Positions 8,325 through 16,654 of a stretch of DNA of 64,000 nt are shown here, one piece after another. Origin of the DNA: Calditrichia bacterium. GTDB lineage: Bacteria; Calditrichota; Calditrichia; RBG-13-44-9; J075. The stretch lies in contig JANQQU010000093.1 in the NCBI GenBank assembly GCA_028284905.1, positions 62,001-126,000 of the forward strand, read 5' to 3'. The notes beneath the pieces were generated by a model. The model was not told the DNA's origin and searched no databases. It saw only the letters and a program-made list of their open reading frames with translations. Both the position numbers and the translations under genes were made by a program. The first letter of the stretch is position 1; each line of letters starts with the position of its first letter.

Positions 8325-10033
8325 GGCGCACCCCAAATTTTTTCCCAATCCGCGATACCTGCAAGCATATGGCAAATACCGGCAATTCCCAGTACCGCTA
8401 AACAACCAACGACATTATACCACAGGTATGAAATCGTGGAAAAATTGTAGCAAAGCAGCACGATCAATTCTGCTGCAATGGCTGCGGAAAAAACCACGCT
8501 GCCTTTGATAGACTTGTTAAAAAAAGCCAGTATAAATATGCCTAACACTGGTCCGTAAAATAAGGAGCCAACAACATTAACTGCCTCAATTAAAGAGCCC
8601 ATCTGGTTGGCGAATAATGAAAATCCGATTGCAACACTTCCCCAAAAAATAGTGGCTAACCGCAAGGCGAGCAGATAATGCCGGTCGGAGCCATCCTTCT
8701 TGATTAAGCGTTGATACCCATCATAAACCGTTGTCGTTGCCAGTGCATTGAGAACTGCGGCGGCAGCGGCCATCGCTGCAGAGAGAATTGCCGCGACTAT
8801 TAATCCTACCAGTCCAGCGGGTAAATGTCCGGTAACAAAGTGAAGGAATATAAAGTTCGTATCATTGCTATCGGCAGATGGGTTGGAGAGGTGCAATAAT
8901 TCTGCGGCATCTTCCCGTACTTGTTCACCGCGTTGCACGACGCATCTCAATTGACTGCTATAATCATTAATTCTTCGCTGGTCATCCGCCCGTAGGGATG
9001 ATATCAGGGCATCGATAATCAATTGCTTTTCATTAAAAATACTCTCCTGGTGCCTGCTGAGATCATCATACTGCGTAGCATAATTACTATTCTTCATTAG
9101 CGTAGCAGCTGTTGGATTAAAATTGAGCGGCGTGGGATTAAACTGATAAAAGATAAAAATCAGCACACCTATTAAAAGGATGAACGCCTGCATGGGAATT
9201 TTCACCAGGCCGTTGACGAGCAAGCTCATCCGACTGGCCCGAATGCTGCTCCCGGAGAGATAGCGCTGGGTCTGCGATTGGTCTGTGCCAAAATATGCCA
9301 AAGCGAGAAAAAGCCCTCCGATAAGCCCGGACCAGATATTATAGCGTTCTTCCCAATTGAATTCAAAATTCAGTGGTGTCAGGCGGCCCATCTTTTCCGC
9401 AGTGTAGATAACTTCTCCGAAGGACAACTCTGCCGGCAAGAGGGAAAGAATTATACCGAAAACAATTAATAAGCTGAAAAATATCAATCCCATCTGAATG
9501 CTGTGTGTATGCTTAACAGCTCTGGCGCCGCCGAGGGCGGTATATAGGATTACCAGGAATCCGGTAATTATGCAAGTCGCGGAGAGATCCCATCCTAGAA
9601 TTGCAGAGAAAATCAGGGATGGCGCGAGGATTCCCAGGCCGGCAACCAGACCACGCTGAATCAGAAACAAGCAGGTGCCTAAGATTCGGGTCTTCAGATC
9701 AAAGCGCACTTCCAGGTACTCATAAATTGAGTATCCTTTCAGCTTTTGATAAACCGGAATCGCGATCATCGATATTAAAACCATTGCGATTGGTAATCCG
9801 AAGTAGAGCTGTAAAAACGCTACGCCTTCGTTATAGGCGAGGCCTGGCAGGGATAAAAAAGTAATCGCGCTGGCCTGAGTTGCCATTACCGATAGGGTGA
9901 TGGTATGCCAACGCGTTTTCCGGTTTGCCAGCAAATAATCATCGACATTTCGGCAACGACATCCTTTCCAAATGCCGTATCCGACAATCGCCAGTAGCAC
10001 TCCAATTAATATCGTCCAGTCTAAAATTTGCAA
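8312..10033 (-). CDS. Sodium:solute symporter (SSS family)
   Basis: A 573-residue transporter with about 13 membrane segments. Family signatures include the N-terminal DDYLLANRKTRWHTITLSVMATQASAITFLS region and the GALGGAR-like TALGGARAVKHTHSIQ segment. A polar insert at about 335-400 (NEKQLIIDALISSLRADDQ) interrupts the membrane core. Similar inserts occur in Bacteroidota-type SSS proteins whose substrates are sugars, sialic acid or unknown solutes. The reading frame appears to begin with TTG at 10033, because no in-frame ATG is available before the first helix. The substrate cannot be assigned. Confidence 0.88.
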   Translation of the reverse strand: MQILDWTILIGVLLAIVGYGIWKGCRCRNVDDYLLANRKTRWHTITLSVMATQASAITFLSLPGLAYNEGVAFLQLYFGLPIAMVLISMIAIPVYQKLKGYSIYEYLEVRFDLKTRILGTCLFLIQRGLVAGLGILAPSLIFSAILGWDLSATCIITGFLVILYTALGGARAVKHTHSIQMGLIFFSLLIVFGIILSLLPAELSFGEVIYTAEKMGRLTPLNFEFNWEERYNIWSGLIGGLFLALAYFGTDQSQTQRYLSGSSIRASRMSLLVNGLVKIPMQAFILLIGVLIFIFYQFNPTPLNFNPTAATLMKNSNYATQYDDLSRHQESIFNEKQLIIDALISSLRADDQRRINDYSSQLRCVVQRGEQVREDAAELLHLSNPSADSNDTNFIFLHFVTGHLPAGLVGLIVAAILSAAMAAAAAVLNALATTTVYDGYQRLIKKDGSDRHYLLALRLATIFWGSVAIGFSLFANQMGSLIEAVNVVGSLFYGPVLGIFILAFFNKSIKGSVVFSAAIAAELIVLLCYNFSTISYLWYNVVGCLAVLGIAGICHMLAGIADWEKIWGAPYWE

Positions 10034-10147
10034 ATGGCGCTGCTTTCTTTCTTCATGAGTTGGGGCAATCGATTATCTAAGGTGTATTCGCTGTAATATC
10101 TTTATCTTCTTTAAGCTGAAAATGGATTTTTGCTGACCGCTTATAAA

Positions 10148-10190
10148 CCGCCAGGGGGCGGCACGTGAGGGGACGCACCACCCCCGGTCG
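10148..10190. other. GC-rich hairpin region between symporter and DUF2911 genes
   Basis: CCGCC (10148-10152) pairs with GGCGG (10157-10161), and a run of G near 10154-10172 can pair with the C-run near 10180-10185. It is much more GC-rich than its surroundings and sits downstream of the DUF2911 gene (minus strand). There is no T-run on the minus side, so it is not a canonical terminator. Confidence 0.3.
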
Positions 10191-10224
10191 GAGGAGATAA
10201 GTGATACCGGAGAGAAATGATTGA

Positions 10225-11268
10225 TTACAATTCTGCGAGGATGTTTTCGATGCGGGACTTATGTCCCTGGGGATCCTCTGCGGGTAATTTGGCCAAGGCC
10301 TGTTTGTAGGCTTTTTTAGCCGATTTTTTGTCACCTTTCATTGCCAGTGCTTCTGCATAACTGTCATAAACATTCCAGGAATCAGGGTATTTCTCGACAT
10401 TCATTTTGAAAATTTTCACTGCTTTGTCGAGCTTTTTGTTGTTGACCAATGCATATCCGTATTGGTTTAACATCCACTCCTGATTGGCATACTGAACAGC
10501 GTTATCCATTACTTTTTCCGCTTTGTCCAGGTGCCCACTGGCATTAAGCAATCCGGCTTTAACAAAGTGGTTGCGGAAATTGGCGTTCAGTGCAATGGAT
10601 TTATCTACCCAGCCTAATGCCTCATCCATATGGGTTTTCTTCTGCAGGCAATAATTGGCTGCCTGGTTCAGTTCCTGCCAGGTTGTGCCGGGGTTTGCCC
10701 GAACGGCTGTCATGACGATATTATCGACATCTACATCGATCTTCAGCGGAAGGCGAATCTTCTCCCATTGCAATTCTACGGTTGCGCTATTTTCGCTGCG
10801 ATCCACAAAGGTATAGCTGAGCCATTCCTGGTAATCGCCGGATTGCGGACGTGCCTTTACCCGCACCTGATCTTCTGCCTGCTGGTAGGAGAAACTGCCC
10901 CAGGAAGTAGAATTCTTTGAGAAAATAACCGTAAACTCGTATTTGTCTGGAATCATATGTAATCCATATGTGCCGGCCGGTAAGTCTGTGCCGTTCACTT
11001 TCACCGGATGAGTGAATGAAATGACGGTATTCTCATTTGCACCTGCCCGCCATACCTGACCATACTTCACTAACTGTCCCCAGACAGCTCTCCCTTTTAC
11101 TGCCGGGCTGTGATACACAATGGAAATATCAGTTGAGCCGATTCGCTGAATCACTTCCGAGCGCTGACTGGCTCTGGGAAAATAGGTGCCCTCTGCCAAT
11201 AAGGCACCTGAAAGCAACAGCACTAAAATGACCACGAATCCTCTCGAAACGATTTTGGATACCTGCAT
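10225..11268 (-). CDS. DUF2911 domain protein with C-terminal TPR
   Basis: A 347-residue exported protein. The signal peptide is at 1-25 (IVLVLLLSGALLA-type core). DUF2911 spans about 28-190 and includes the characteristic SPAVKGRAVWGQLV and VWRAGANENTVISF segments and a beta-rich core. TPR-like helices follow at 200-345 (GYALVNNKKLDKAVKIFKMN and similar). DUF2911 has no established biochemical function and is common in Bacteroidota and relatives. The start has GAGGAG upstream. It is separated from the LytTR regulator upstream by a 200-base gap that carries the composite heptamer array. Confidence 0.85.
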   Translation of the reverse strand: MQVSKIVSRGFVVILVLLLSGALLAEGTYFPRASQRSEVIQRIGSTDISIVYHSPAVKGRAVWGQLVKYGQVWRAGANENTVISFTHPVKVNGTDLPAGTYGLHMIPDKYEFTVIFSKNSTSWGSFSYQQAEDQVRVKARPQSGDYQEWLSYTFVDRSENSATVELQWEKIRLPLKIDVDVDNIVMTAVRANPGTTWQELNQAANYCLQKKTHMDEALGWVDKSIALNANFRNHFVKAGLLNASGHLDKAEKVMDNAVQYANQEWMLNQYGYALVNNKKLDKAVKIFKMNVEKYPDSWNVYDSYAEALAMKGDKKSAKKAYKQALAKLPAEDPQGHKSRIENILAEL

Positions 11269-11391
11269 ATAAAGCTCCTCTAATGTTGATTAAAAATTGC
11301 TTGCGAGGGTCTTTACGGGGCGAGTTTCAAAAGGATGACAAGGTTGTGATGGAAAGAAAATTTAGTGATGAATTGCAGGTAGGGGAATTAA

Positions 11392-11471
11392 GTTACTGGT
11401 TACTGGTTACTGGTTTCTAGTTGTTCGTCTTTGCTAAAGCCTAAGGCCTTAGGCCTAAAGTCTGCAGCCTA
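11392..11471. repeat. Composite heptamer array running into the LytTR regulator stop codon
   Basis: Eleven successive 7-base units in one uninterrupted register. They comprise GTTACTG three times, GTTTCTA, GTTGTTC and GTCTTTG, then CTAAAGC, CTAAGGC, CTTAGGC, CTAAAGT and CTGCAGC. The next unit begins with CTA at 11469-11471, which is the TAG stop codon of the minus-strand regulator gene. It contains the perfect 16-base palindrome at 11439-11454. Three different unit families are joined in phase. Confidence 0.8.
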
Positions 11472-12242
11472 GTACTGTGCTTCCGCCAAATACTCACCAA
11501 TTTTCCCCTTATAAGAACGGCCGGAGACAAGCTCATTGCCATTCTTTAGTTTGAAGCGGTATTCATTGGTATTGAGGTAATTTACTTCCGCGATAAAATG
11601 GCGATTGATAATGAAGGAACGGTGGATCCGTAAAAATAGCTGCGGGTTTAATTCGCTTTCAATGGCATTCATTGTCGCCCGATAAAGATAGCTGCCCCGA
11701 TCGGTGTTTAAGTTGAGATAATTACCATCAGCTTCAATCCAAATAATATCCTCCGTGAAGACTTTTATCTGGCGGCCATTTTTCTTGATCTCAAATGCGC
11801 TGAGGAATTCATTCTCTGCCTGTTGAAATTCCCGCATCAGCGACATCAGCTTATGATTGAAACTAGAGGTTTTCTTCAGTTTGATTTGCTCTTTTGCCCG
11901 GGAGAGCGCTTCGTTAAAACGTTCATTGTCGAATGGCTTTAGCAAATAATCGATGGCGTGCACTTCGAAGGCTTTAAGGGCATATTGATCGTATGCGGTG
12001 GCAAAAATGATGAATGGATCGTAATCCAGCTTCAATTTGCCTAAAACGGCGAAGCCATCCATATCCGGCATCTGAATATCCAGAAAGATCAGGTCCGGAC
12101 GTTTTTTGGTAATAAAGCTGATAGCTTCCTTGCCATTGCGACATTCTCCGATAATGGCAATCTCGTCCTGCTCGCTTAGGCGGTTGACAATGCGGGATCG
12201 TGCCAGCGGTTCATCATCTATTACAACAGTTCTTATTTTCAT
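11469..12242 (-). CDS. LytTR-family response regulator
   Basis: A 257-residue regulator of the LytT/AlgR type. The receiver domain has D9 and D10, phospho-acceptor D55 (LIFLDIQMPDMDG) and the conserved lysine in YLLKPFDN. A linker of about 30 residues leads to a LytTR DNA-binding domain (about 150-255) with IIWIEADGNYLNL and FLRIHRSFIINRHFI. Its start overlaps the upstream kinase stop by 4 bases (ATGA), so the two are co-translated. The regulon is unknown. Confidence 0.93.
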   Translation of the reverse strand: MKIRTVVIDDEPLARSRIVNRLSEQDEIAIIGECRNGKEAISFITKKRPDLIFLDIQMPDMDGFAVLGKLKLDYDPFIIFATAYDQYALKAFEVHAIDYLLKPFDNERFNEALSRAKEQIKLKKTSSFNHKLMSLMREFQQAENEFLSAFEIKKNGRQIKVFTEDIIWIEADGNYLNLNTDRGSYLYRATMNAIESELNPQLFLRIHRSFIINRHFIAEVNYLNTNEYRFKLKNGNELVSGRSYKGKIGEYLAEAQY

Positions 12243-13567
12243 CCGATTCCCTCTCCCTGGGCAAGCTGAAACGGAATAACAATGCGGGCGATAAAGCCTT
12301 CCTGGTTGGGAGAAGCAATCACAAATTGAAAATCACCTTTATACATCTCTTTTAAACGCCCCTTTACATTCTTAATGCCAATGCCGGAACAATCCTGAAT
12401 TGATGCCGGCTCGGCAATTCCCTTACCATCATCTTCGACGGTCAGTATCAGACGGTCGCCATCCCGATGACTGGCCACCCGAATTTTTCCGGCATCCGTT
12501 CGCCGGGAGAAACCATGTTTAACGGCATTTTCCACCAGAGGTTGCAGAATCAGATTGGGCACAGCAGCTTTAAGCGTATCCGCTGGAATTTCGTAGACAA
12601 CTTTCAGGCGATCATTAAAACGCACTTGCTCAATGTCCAGATAGCTGCTAATGTATTTGATCTCATCTGCGAGGGGAATTGTATTTCGTTGATCCTGCTC
12701 GAGGATATTACGAAGCAAATGTCCTAATTTGGAGACAACACTTTGCGCATCTTCAATGTTTTTTTCCATCAGCGAAGAAATCGTATGCAAGGTATTAAAC
12801 AGAAAATGGGGATGAAGCTGCATCTTCAGGGCGTTTAATTGTGCCTTGGATAATTCCCGCTCTACCGTCAGTAACTCCAGCTGTTTGCTCCGAAATTGCC
12901 GGTAATAACTAATTGCGATCAGAACTCCGATGATCAACCAATATTCCACAAAGCGACTGATCACACCCGCAGGCAAGCCGGCAGTAACATGACTCATAAA
13001 TTCCGGTGTTAAGGTTAAGTAACCGGAAAGATACATTGGAAAGAAATAAATGAACGTTGAAAAAACCTCATGGAATGCAGAAACCAATACACTAAGAAGT
13101 AGGTGAATGATTTTCTGAGTCCAGCTACCACTTTTATCCAATGGAAACAAGGTAAGTAAATAATAGGTGAGCGGTGTCAGAAATGCCCAAAGGATATAGT
13201 TGGATGCCGTAAACTGGATATTTGCCAGCCAATTAAACGGTTCGGGGGCTCTCCGGGAATATTTAAGAATCATCGATGTATAAGCCATCGCCTCATCTTC
13301 GGAAAGAAATTTCATCAAGGCGTTAAGAAAATCCCGCTCGCCCCAAAATTCCTCGTTTTGCAGCGGTTCCAATTTCGCTGCAATGCTATCCGGCATTCCC
13401 TCTTCTATATAAGAAGTAAAGGAATTTTCGTTTATCTGAAAGCTTTCCCGCTGGCGCATACTGTAGGAAATGAATGCTTGTAATACGAATATGAAGATTA
13501 ACAGCACTGCGGTTAGTAGCACGTAGCGAAAGGGGATAGGTAAAGCTTTAAATCGTTTTTCAGGCAT
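12239..13567 (-). CDS. LytS/YehU-type sensor histidine kinase
   Basis: A 442-residue membrane kinase of the His_kinase (LytS) class. Several transmembrane helices occur at about 15-35, 115-215. The extracytoplasmic segment at about 40-110 is rich in charged residues and may be the sensor. The H-box reads LHPHFLFNTLHTIS near residue 255, followed by an HATPase with NLILQPLVENAVKHGF and DDGKGI. It is encoded immediately upstream of, and overlapping, its LytTR regulator. Such pairs often control envelope or carbon responses; the signal is unknown. Confidence 0.9.
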   Translation of the reverse strand: MPEKRFKALPIPFRYVLLTAVLLIFIFVLQAFISYSMRQRESFQINENSFTSYIEEGMPDSIAAKLEPLQNEEFWGERDFLNALMKFLSEDEAMAYTSMILKYSRRAPEPFNWLANIQFTASNYILWAFLTPLTYYLLTLFPLDKSGSWTQKIIHLLLSVLVSAFHEVFSTFIYFFPMYLSGYLTLTPEFMSHVTAGLPAGVISRFVEYWLIIGVLIAISYYRQFRSKQLELLTVERELSKAQLNALKMQLHPHFLFNTLHTISSLMEKNIEDAQSVVSKLGHLLRNILEQDQRNTIPLADEIKYISSYLDIEQVRFNDRLKVVYEIPADTLKAAVPNLILQPLVENAVKHGFSRRTDAGKIRVASHRDGDRLILTVEDDGKGIAEPASIQDCSGIGIKNVKGRLKEMYKGDFQFVIASPNQEGFIARIVIPFQLAQGEGIG

Positions 13568-13906
13568 CGGTCTCGTATCAGTCCAATATTAGTAATAAAG
13601 TGAAGGCGATTTCTCAGGAGATTGATAAATATCGGTAAGCGGATTAACGCTGGCTGACAAAAAAGATATTAAAAAAATCTCCGGTAATTTCTAAATAATT
13701 TACGTATACCAAGGTAGTATAATAACTGATTTATACGAAAAACAAATTCTGAAGTGACAAAAAGAATTTCTTGGGATACCGCTAAATATTGTGCTTCAGA
13801 AAGCAGCTTTTTTTGAATGTTTGCGGATATTCGGTTATCTTACTTGCGAAACCGGATCTTAATTCATTAAAGCGCAAATTGTAAACTAATTCCGGAGATG
13901 ACAGAA
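13568..13906. other. Intergenic region (339 bases), no gene seen
   Basis: Lies between the divergent LytS-type kinase and a small membrane protein. It is A/T-rich and must contain promoters for both. No repeat array or strong hairpin was recognised. Confidence 0.4.
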
Positions 13907-14260
13907 ATGGAAAAACATGTTCAGATTTTAGGCGGTTTATATATCGCCTTTTCAATTTTAGGAATTTTACTGGGAGCCCTGGCGTTTATCTTAATCGCAG
14001 GTGGGGGATTTCTTTCCGGCGATCGGGATGCGATTATAATTACTTCGTTTGTCGGCGGCATTATCGGGGTGTTTTTAGTTGTTACTTCAATTATTGGTAT
14101 CATTGGCGGAATGGGCTTGCTGAAGCATAAATCCTGGGCAAGAGTCCTGGTTTTAGTGCTTAGCTTCCTGAATTTGCTCAGTGTTCCCTTCGGCACACTG
14201 TTGGGGATTTATGGCATTTGGGTACTCTTCAATGATGAGGTTACGGAAGTGTTTGCCTGA
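13907..14260 (+). CDS. Small multi-pass membrane protein, unknown function
   Basis: A 117-residue hydrophobic protein with three or four predicted transmembrane helices (GLYIAFSILGILLGALAF, then VGGIIGVFLVVTSIIGII, then VLVLVLSFLNLLSVPFG). The ATG at 13907 has GGAG 9 bases upstream. An in-frame ATG at 13898 is possible, but it sits directly against that GGAG. It resembles generic DUF4064-like small membrane proteins; no function can be given. A nested stem-loop follows the gene. Confidence 0.7.
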   Translation: MEKHVQILGGLYIAFSILGILLGALAFILIAGGGFLSGDRDAIIITSFVGGIIGVFLVVTSIIGIIGGMGLLKHKSWARVLVLVLSFLNLLSVPFGTLLGIYGIWVLFNDEVTEVFA

Positions 14261-14301
14261 TTTTCCGTTCATCCTTTTCCCCAAGTGTATAAAAATCTAT
14301 G

Positions 14302-14378
14302 CGAATATCGTAACACCCGAAAGCTTTGTTTAATAATGTGTTAGCAAAGTTAATCTTAATCAGATGCTACGATATTCG
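14302..14378 (+). terminator. Long-range stem-loop, possible terminator
   Basis: CGAATATCGTA (14302-14312) pairs perfectly with TACGATATTCG (14368-14378). A shorter CTTTG/CAAAG stem lies inside the loop. The distal arm is followed by a T-rich stretch, so termination of the small membrane protein gene is plausible, but the 55-base loop is unusually long for an intrinsic terminator. Confidence 0.4.
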
Positions 14379-14442
14379 TTTTCCTGTTTTATCACCTTCC
14401 CGGTCTATTATATCACAATTTTTTTGCTACTGGATTTTTTGC

Positions 14443-14485
14443 TTGACAAGTGACTACAAATGTAATACAATTGACTACAGATGTA
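14443..14485 (+). promoter_or_regulatory. blaI promoter with two BlaI/MecI-type operators
   Basis: A -35 box TTGACA (14443-14448) and a -10 box TACAAT (14466-14471) are separated by 17 bases. Two palindromes match the BlaI/MecI consensus TACANNTGTA: TACAAATGTA at 14455-14464, inside the spacer, and TACAGATGTA at 14476-14485, over the expected start of transcription. Their centres are 21 bases apart, two helical turns, so two repressor dimers would bind the same DNA face. This supports autoregulation of the blaI operon. Confidence 0.8.
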
Positions 14486-14522
14486 ATCGATGTGGGGTTG
14501 AATTAATCGGGTGGTCAATAAG

Positions 14523-14921
14523 ATGACAAAAGATATTAACATTACCGAAGCCGAATGGGCGATCATGAAAGTGGTTTGGGCAGCGCCTTCTGTGCCGGCA
14601 AGTCACATTGTGGCAGCACTGGCAGATGAGAAAGACTGGAATCATCGCACAGTGAAAACGCTATTGGCGAGATTGGTGAAAAAGGGCGCGTTGAATTATT
14701 CTCAGGAAGGGAATCGCTATCTTTACAGTCCGGCACTCTCCCGTGATGAGGCAGTGCTACAGGAAAGCCAATCTTTTATCGAAAGGGTTTTCGATGGTAT
14801 ATCTCTGCCGATGCTCGCTCAACTGGTGAAAAAAACTCGCATGTCTCCGGAAGAAATTGAGGCGCTGAAAGCCTTGTTAGCAAGCAAGGAAAAGGAATAC
14901 GATGATGACGGCGATGCTTGA
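14523..14921 (+). CDS. blaI: BlaI/MecI/CopY-family repressor
   Basis: A 132-residue winged-helix repressor. It opens with the family-typical DINITEAEWAIMKVVW, followed by a recognition helix region (HRTVKTLLARLVKKGAL) and the wing NRYLYSPA. The C-terminal helical dimerisation part contains the segment usually cleaved after BlaR1 signalling. The ATG at 14523 fits family starts; a GTG at 14511 is also in frame. Two operators in its own promoter indicate negative autoregulation. The gene overlaps the M56 protease gene by 20 bases, the classic blaI-blaR1 arrangement. Confidence 0.92.
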   Translation: MTKDINITEAEWAIMKVVWAAPSVPASHIVAALADEKDWNHRTVKTLLARLVKKGALNYSQEGNRYLYSPALSRDEAVLQESQSFIERVFDGISLPMLAQLVKKTRMSPEEIEALKALLASKEKEYDDDGDA

Positions 14922-16476
14922 GCCCATCGAATGGTTTGGCAGCTGGCTCCTGGAAAATTCCTGGCAGGCTGCGATTCTCGCCATTTTGATTTTCGCAGTG
15001 CAATTGATTTTTCGCCGCTGGTTAACACCATTTTGGCGCCATGCCCTTTGGTTACTGCTTATCCTTAAATTACTGATTCCGGTCGGCCTTGAGAGCAATT
15101 TCAGCATTTTTAATGTTGCATCGCCAGACTATCTTTTCCCGGTGACTCAATCTGGCAAAGAAGTTAAAAACGGCGCTGCAGCAGAAGATATTTTTAAAGA
15201 GCCGGTGCCGAAAATATCCATCCAGTCTTTACAAGCTCAAGGCTTTCGCTGGACGCCACTACGGATATTTATGGTCGTCTGGCTCCTGGTAAGTCTTGGC
15301 TTATTCGGGCGAATCCTTTATCTGAATAATCGCCTGCTATCCATTACCCGAAAAACCCGTCCATTGATAGATAAAGATATTCTCAATCTTCTTGAAGATT
15401 GTAAACCACGTCTGCGCATCTTTATGCCGATCAATGTTGTCATTACCAATCAGATTGCGACACCGGCAATGCTCGGTTTTATCCGCCCGCGTCTACTTAT
15501 TCCGGAATCAATGCTCAATGCTTTTACGCGGGAAGAGTTGCGTTGCATTTTTCTCCACGAGCTTGCTCATATCAAACGGATGGACATTGTTAGCAGTTGG
15601 TTGATGACCTTCCTGCAGGTGCTTCATTGGTTTAACCCGCTCATTTGGCTGGCCTTCCGGCGGATGCGGGCAGATATGGAAATTGCCTGTGATGCAGCAG
15701 CGCTCTCGGCAGCAGAAGCGCCACAGCATCGTAATTATGGAGAAACGATTATTAAGGTATTATCGCTGGCATCAGCGCCGCAGGCAGTGCCAGGAATGGC
15801 AGCCATTTTGGAAGACAAACAGGATTTGCAACGCCGTATCAAATTAATCGGAAATCCCTTTCAATATAAACGTCATCATACTGTCGCCGGCTGGTTACTC
15901 CTGCTCTTGCTTAGCTGCACTGCATTTACCGATGCCAGTATTGCCATGCATCCGGAAAAAATTCTCGACAAATTTAAAACAGCCTATGACCAGCGAAATT
16001 TAAGAGAATTGATGGCGTTGTATGCAGAAGATGCCGTCTACCGGGAATTAAATGAAAGCGGTGAGCCGATCAATAAATTAAACAAAATGGATGTTTCAGG
16101 TATCTATCGCTACAGCTTTCTGGATAATCCACAATTCAACTATTACGATGTTCGGGTGAAGAACGATACCGTTCTCTTTACTGGTGCCTTCCGTAACAGC
16201 CTTTTTGAAATTATCGGTATGCACGAGCTGAAAGGGAAGGGAACATTCGTTTTGGAAAATGGCAAAATTATCGCTGCGACCTGGCAGGAGAATATCGCGT
16301 TGCGTAATCGTCGTGTCGCCATTTTCGATACTTTCCTGAACTGGCTGAAAACAGATCGGCCGGAGACATATAAAGAGATGTTTGGCAACGATCTTTTTAT
16401 TCATCATCGCGCGAAGGGAGATGCCGTGAATGAATTGTTTTTGGAGTGGATTGCGAGTAGGATTGGTGGGCAGTGA
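14902..16476 (+). CDS. BlaR1-like M56 metalloprotease with C-terminal NTF2/SnoaL-like domain
   Basis: A 524-residue membrane protease. N-terminal transmembrane helices lie at about 20-60 and 120-140. The zinc motif HELAH at 219-223, with downstream E260 (RADMEIACDAAA), marks the M56 peptidase that cleaves BlaI-type repressors. A helix at 328-346 then places residues about 353-475 outside the membrane. That part reads as an NTF2/SnoaL-like fold (LDKFKTAYDQRNLRELMALY, then a beta-rich core), not the penicillin-binding sensor domain of BlaR1, so the signal is probably not acylation by a beta-lactam. A long heptamer array starts within its stop codon. Confidence 0.85.
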   Translation: MMTAMLEPIEWFGSWLLENSWQAAILAILIFAVQLIFRRWLTPFWRHALWLLLILKLLIPVGLESNFSIFNVASPDYLFPVTQSGKEVKNGAAAEDIFKEPVPKISIQSLQAQGFRWTPLRIFMVVWLLVSLGLFGRILYLNNRLLSITRKTRPLIDKDILNLLEDCKPRLRIFMPINVVITNQIATPAMLGFIRPRLLIPESMLNAFTREELRCIFLHELAHIKRMDIVSSWLMTFLQVLHWFNPLIWLAFRRMRADMEIACDAAALSAAEAPQHRNYGETIIKVLSLASAPQAVPGMAAILEDKQDLQRRIKLIGNPFQYKRHHTVAGWLLLLLLSCTAFTDASIAMHPEKILDKFKTAYDQRNLRELMALYAEDAVYRELNESGEPINKLNKMDVSGIYRYSFLDNPQFNYYDVRVKNDTVLFTGAFRNSLFEIIGMHELKGKGTFVLENGKIIAATWQENIALRNRRVAIFDTFLNWLKTDRPETYKEMFGNDLFIHHRAKGDAVNELFLEWIASRIGGQ

Positions 16477-16589
16477 ACAGTTATCAGTTGACAGTTATCA
16501 GTGAACAGTTATCAGTTGACAGTTATCAGTGAACAGTTATCAGTGATCAGTGATCAGTTATCAGTGATCGGTTATCGGTTGACATTGAT
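16471..16589. repeat. 17-unit heptamer array starting in the M56 gene stop codon
   Basis: Seventeen consecutive 7-base units with no indel. They are built from CAGTTAT, CAGTGAA, CAGTTGA and CAGTGAT variants and drift to CGGTTAT, CGGTTGA and CATTGAT at the distal end. The first unit (CAGTGAA) contains the TGA stop codon of the M56 gene at 16474-16476. The first units alternate as a higher-order 28-base repeat. Confidence 0.85.
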
Positions 16590-16621
16590 TTAGTGGTGAG
16601 AGTAGTGGGGATGCAAAAATT

Positions 16622-16649
16622 ACGAACAACGAACAACGAAGAACGAGGA
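16622..16649. repeat. 4-unit heptamer array forming the ribosome site of the VOC gene
   Basis: Units ACGAACA, ACGAACA, ACGAAGA and ACGAGGA. The last unit supplies the GAGG ribosome-binding sequence 7 bases before the ATG at 16655, so the array has been co-opted for translation initiation. The unit is the GAACAAC family in another phase. Confidence 0.7.
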
Positions 16650-16654
16650 ACATT

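Noticed and set aside
10077-10334. Separate short minus-strand gene overlapping the DUF2911 gene end
   Set aside because: No domain or ribosome site, and it overlaps a well-supported gene in another frame.
16471-16589. CRISPR array
   Set aside because: Units are 7 bases long and contiguous, without spacers, and no cas genes are nearby.
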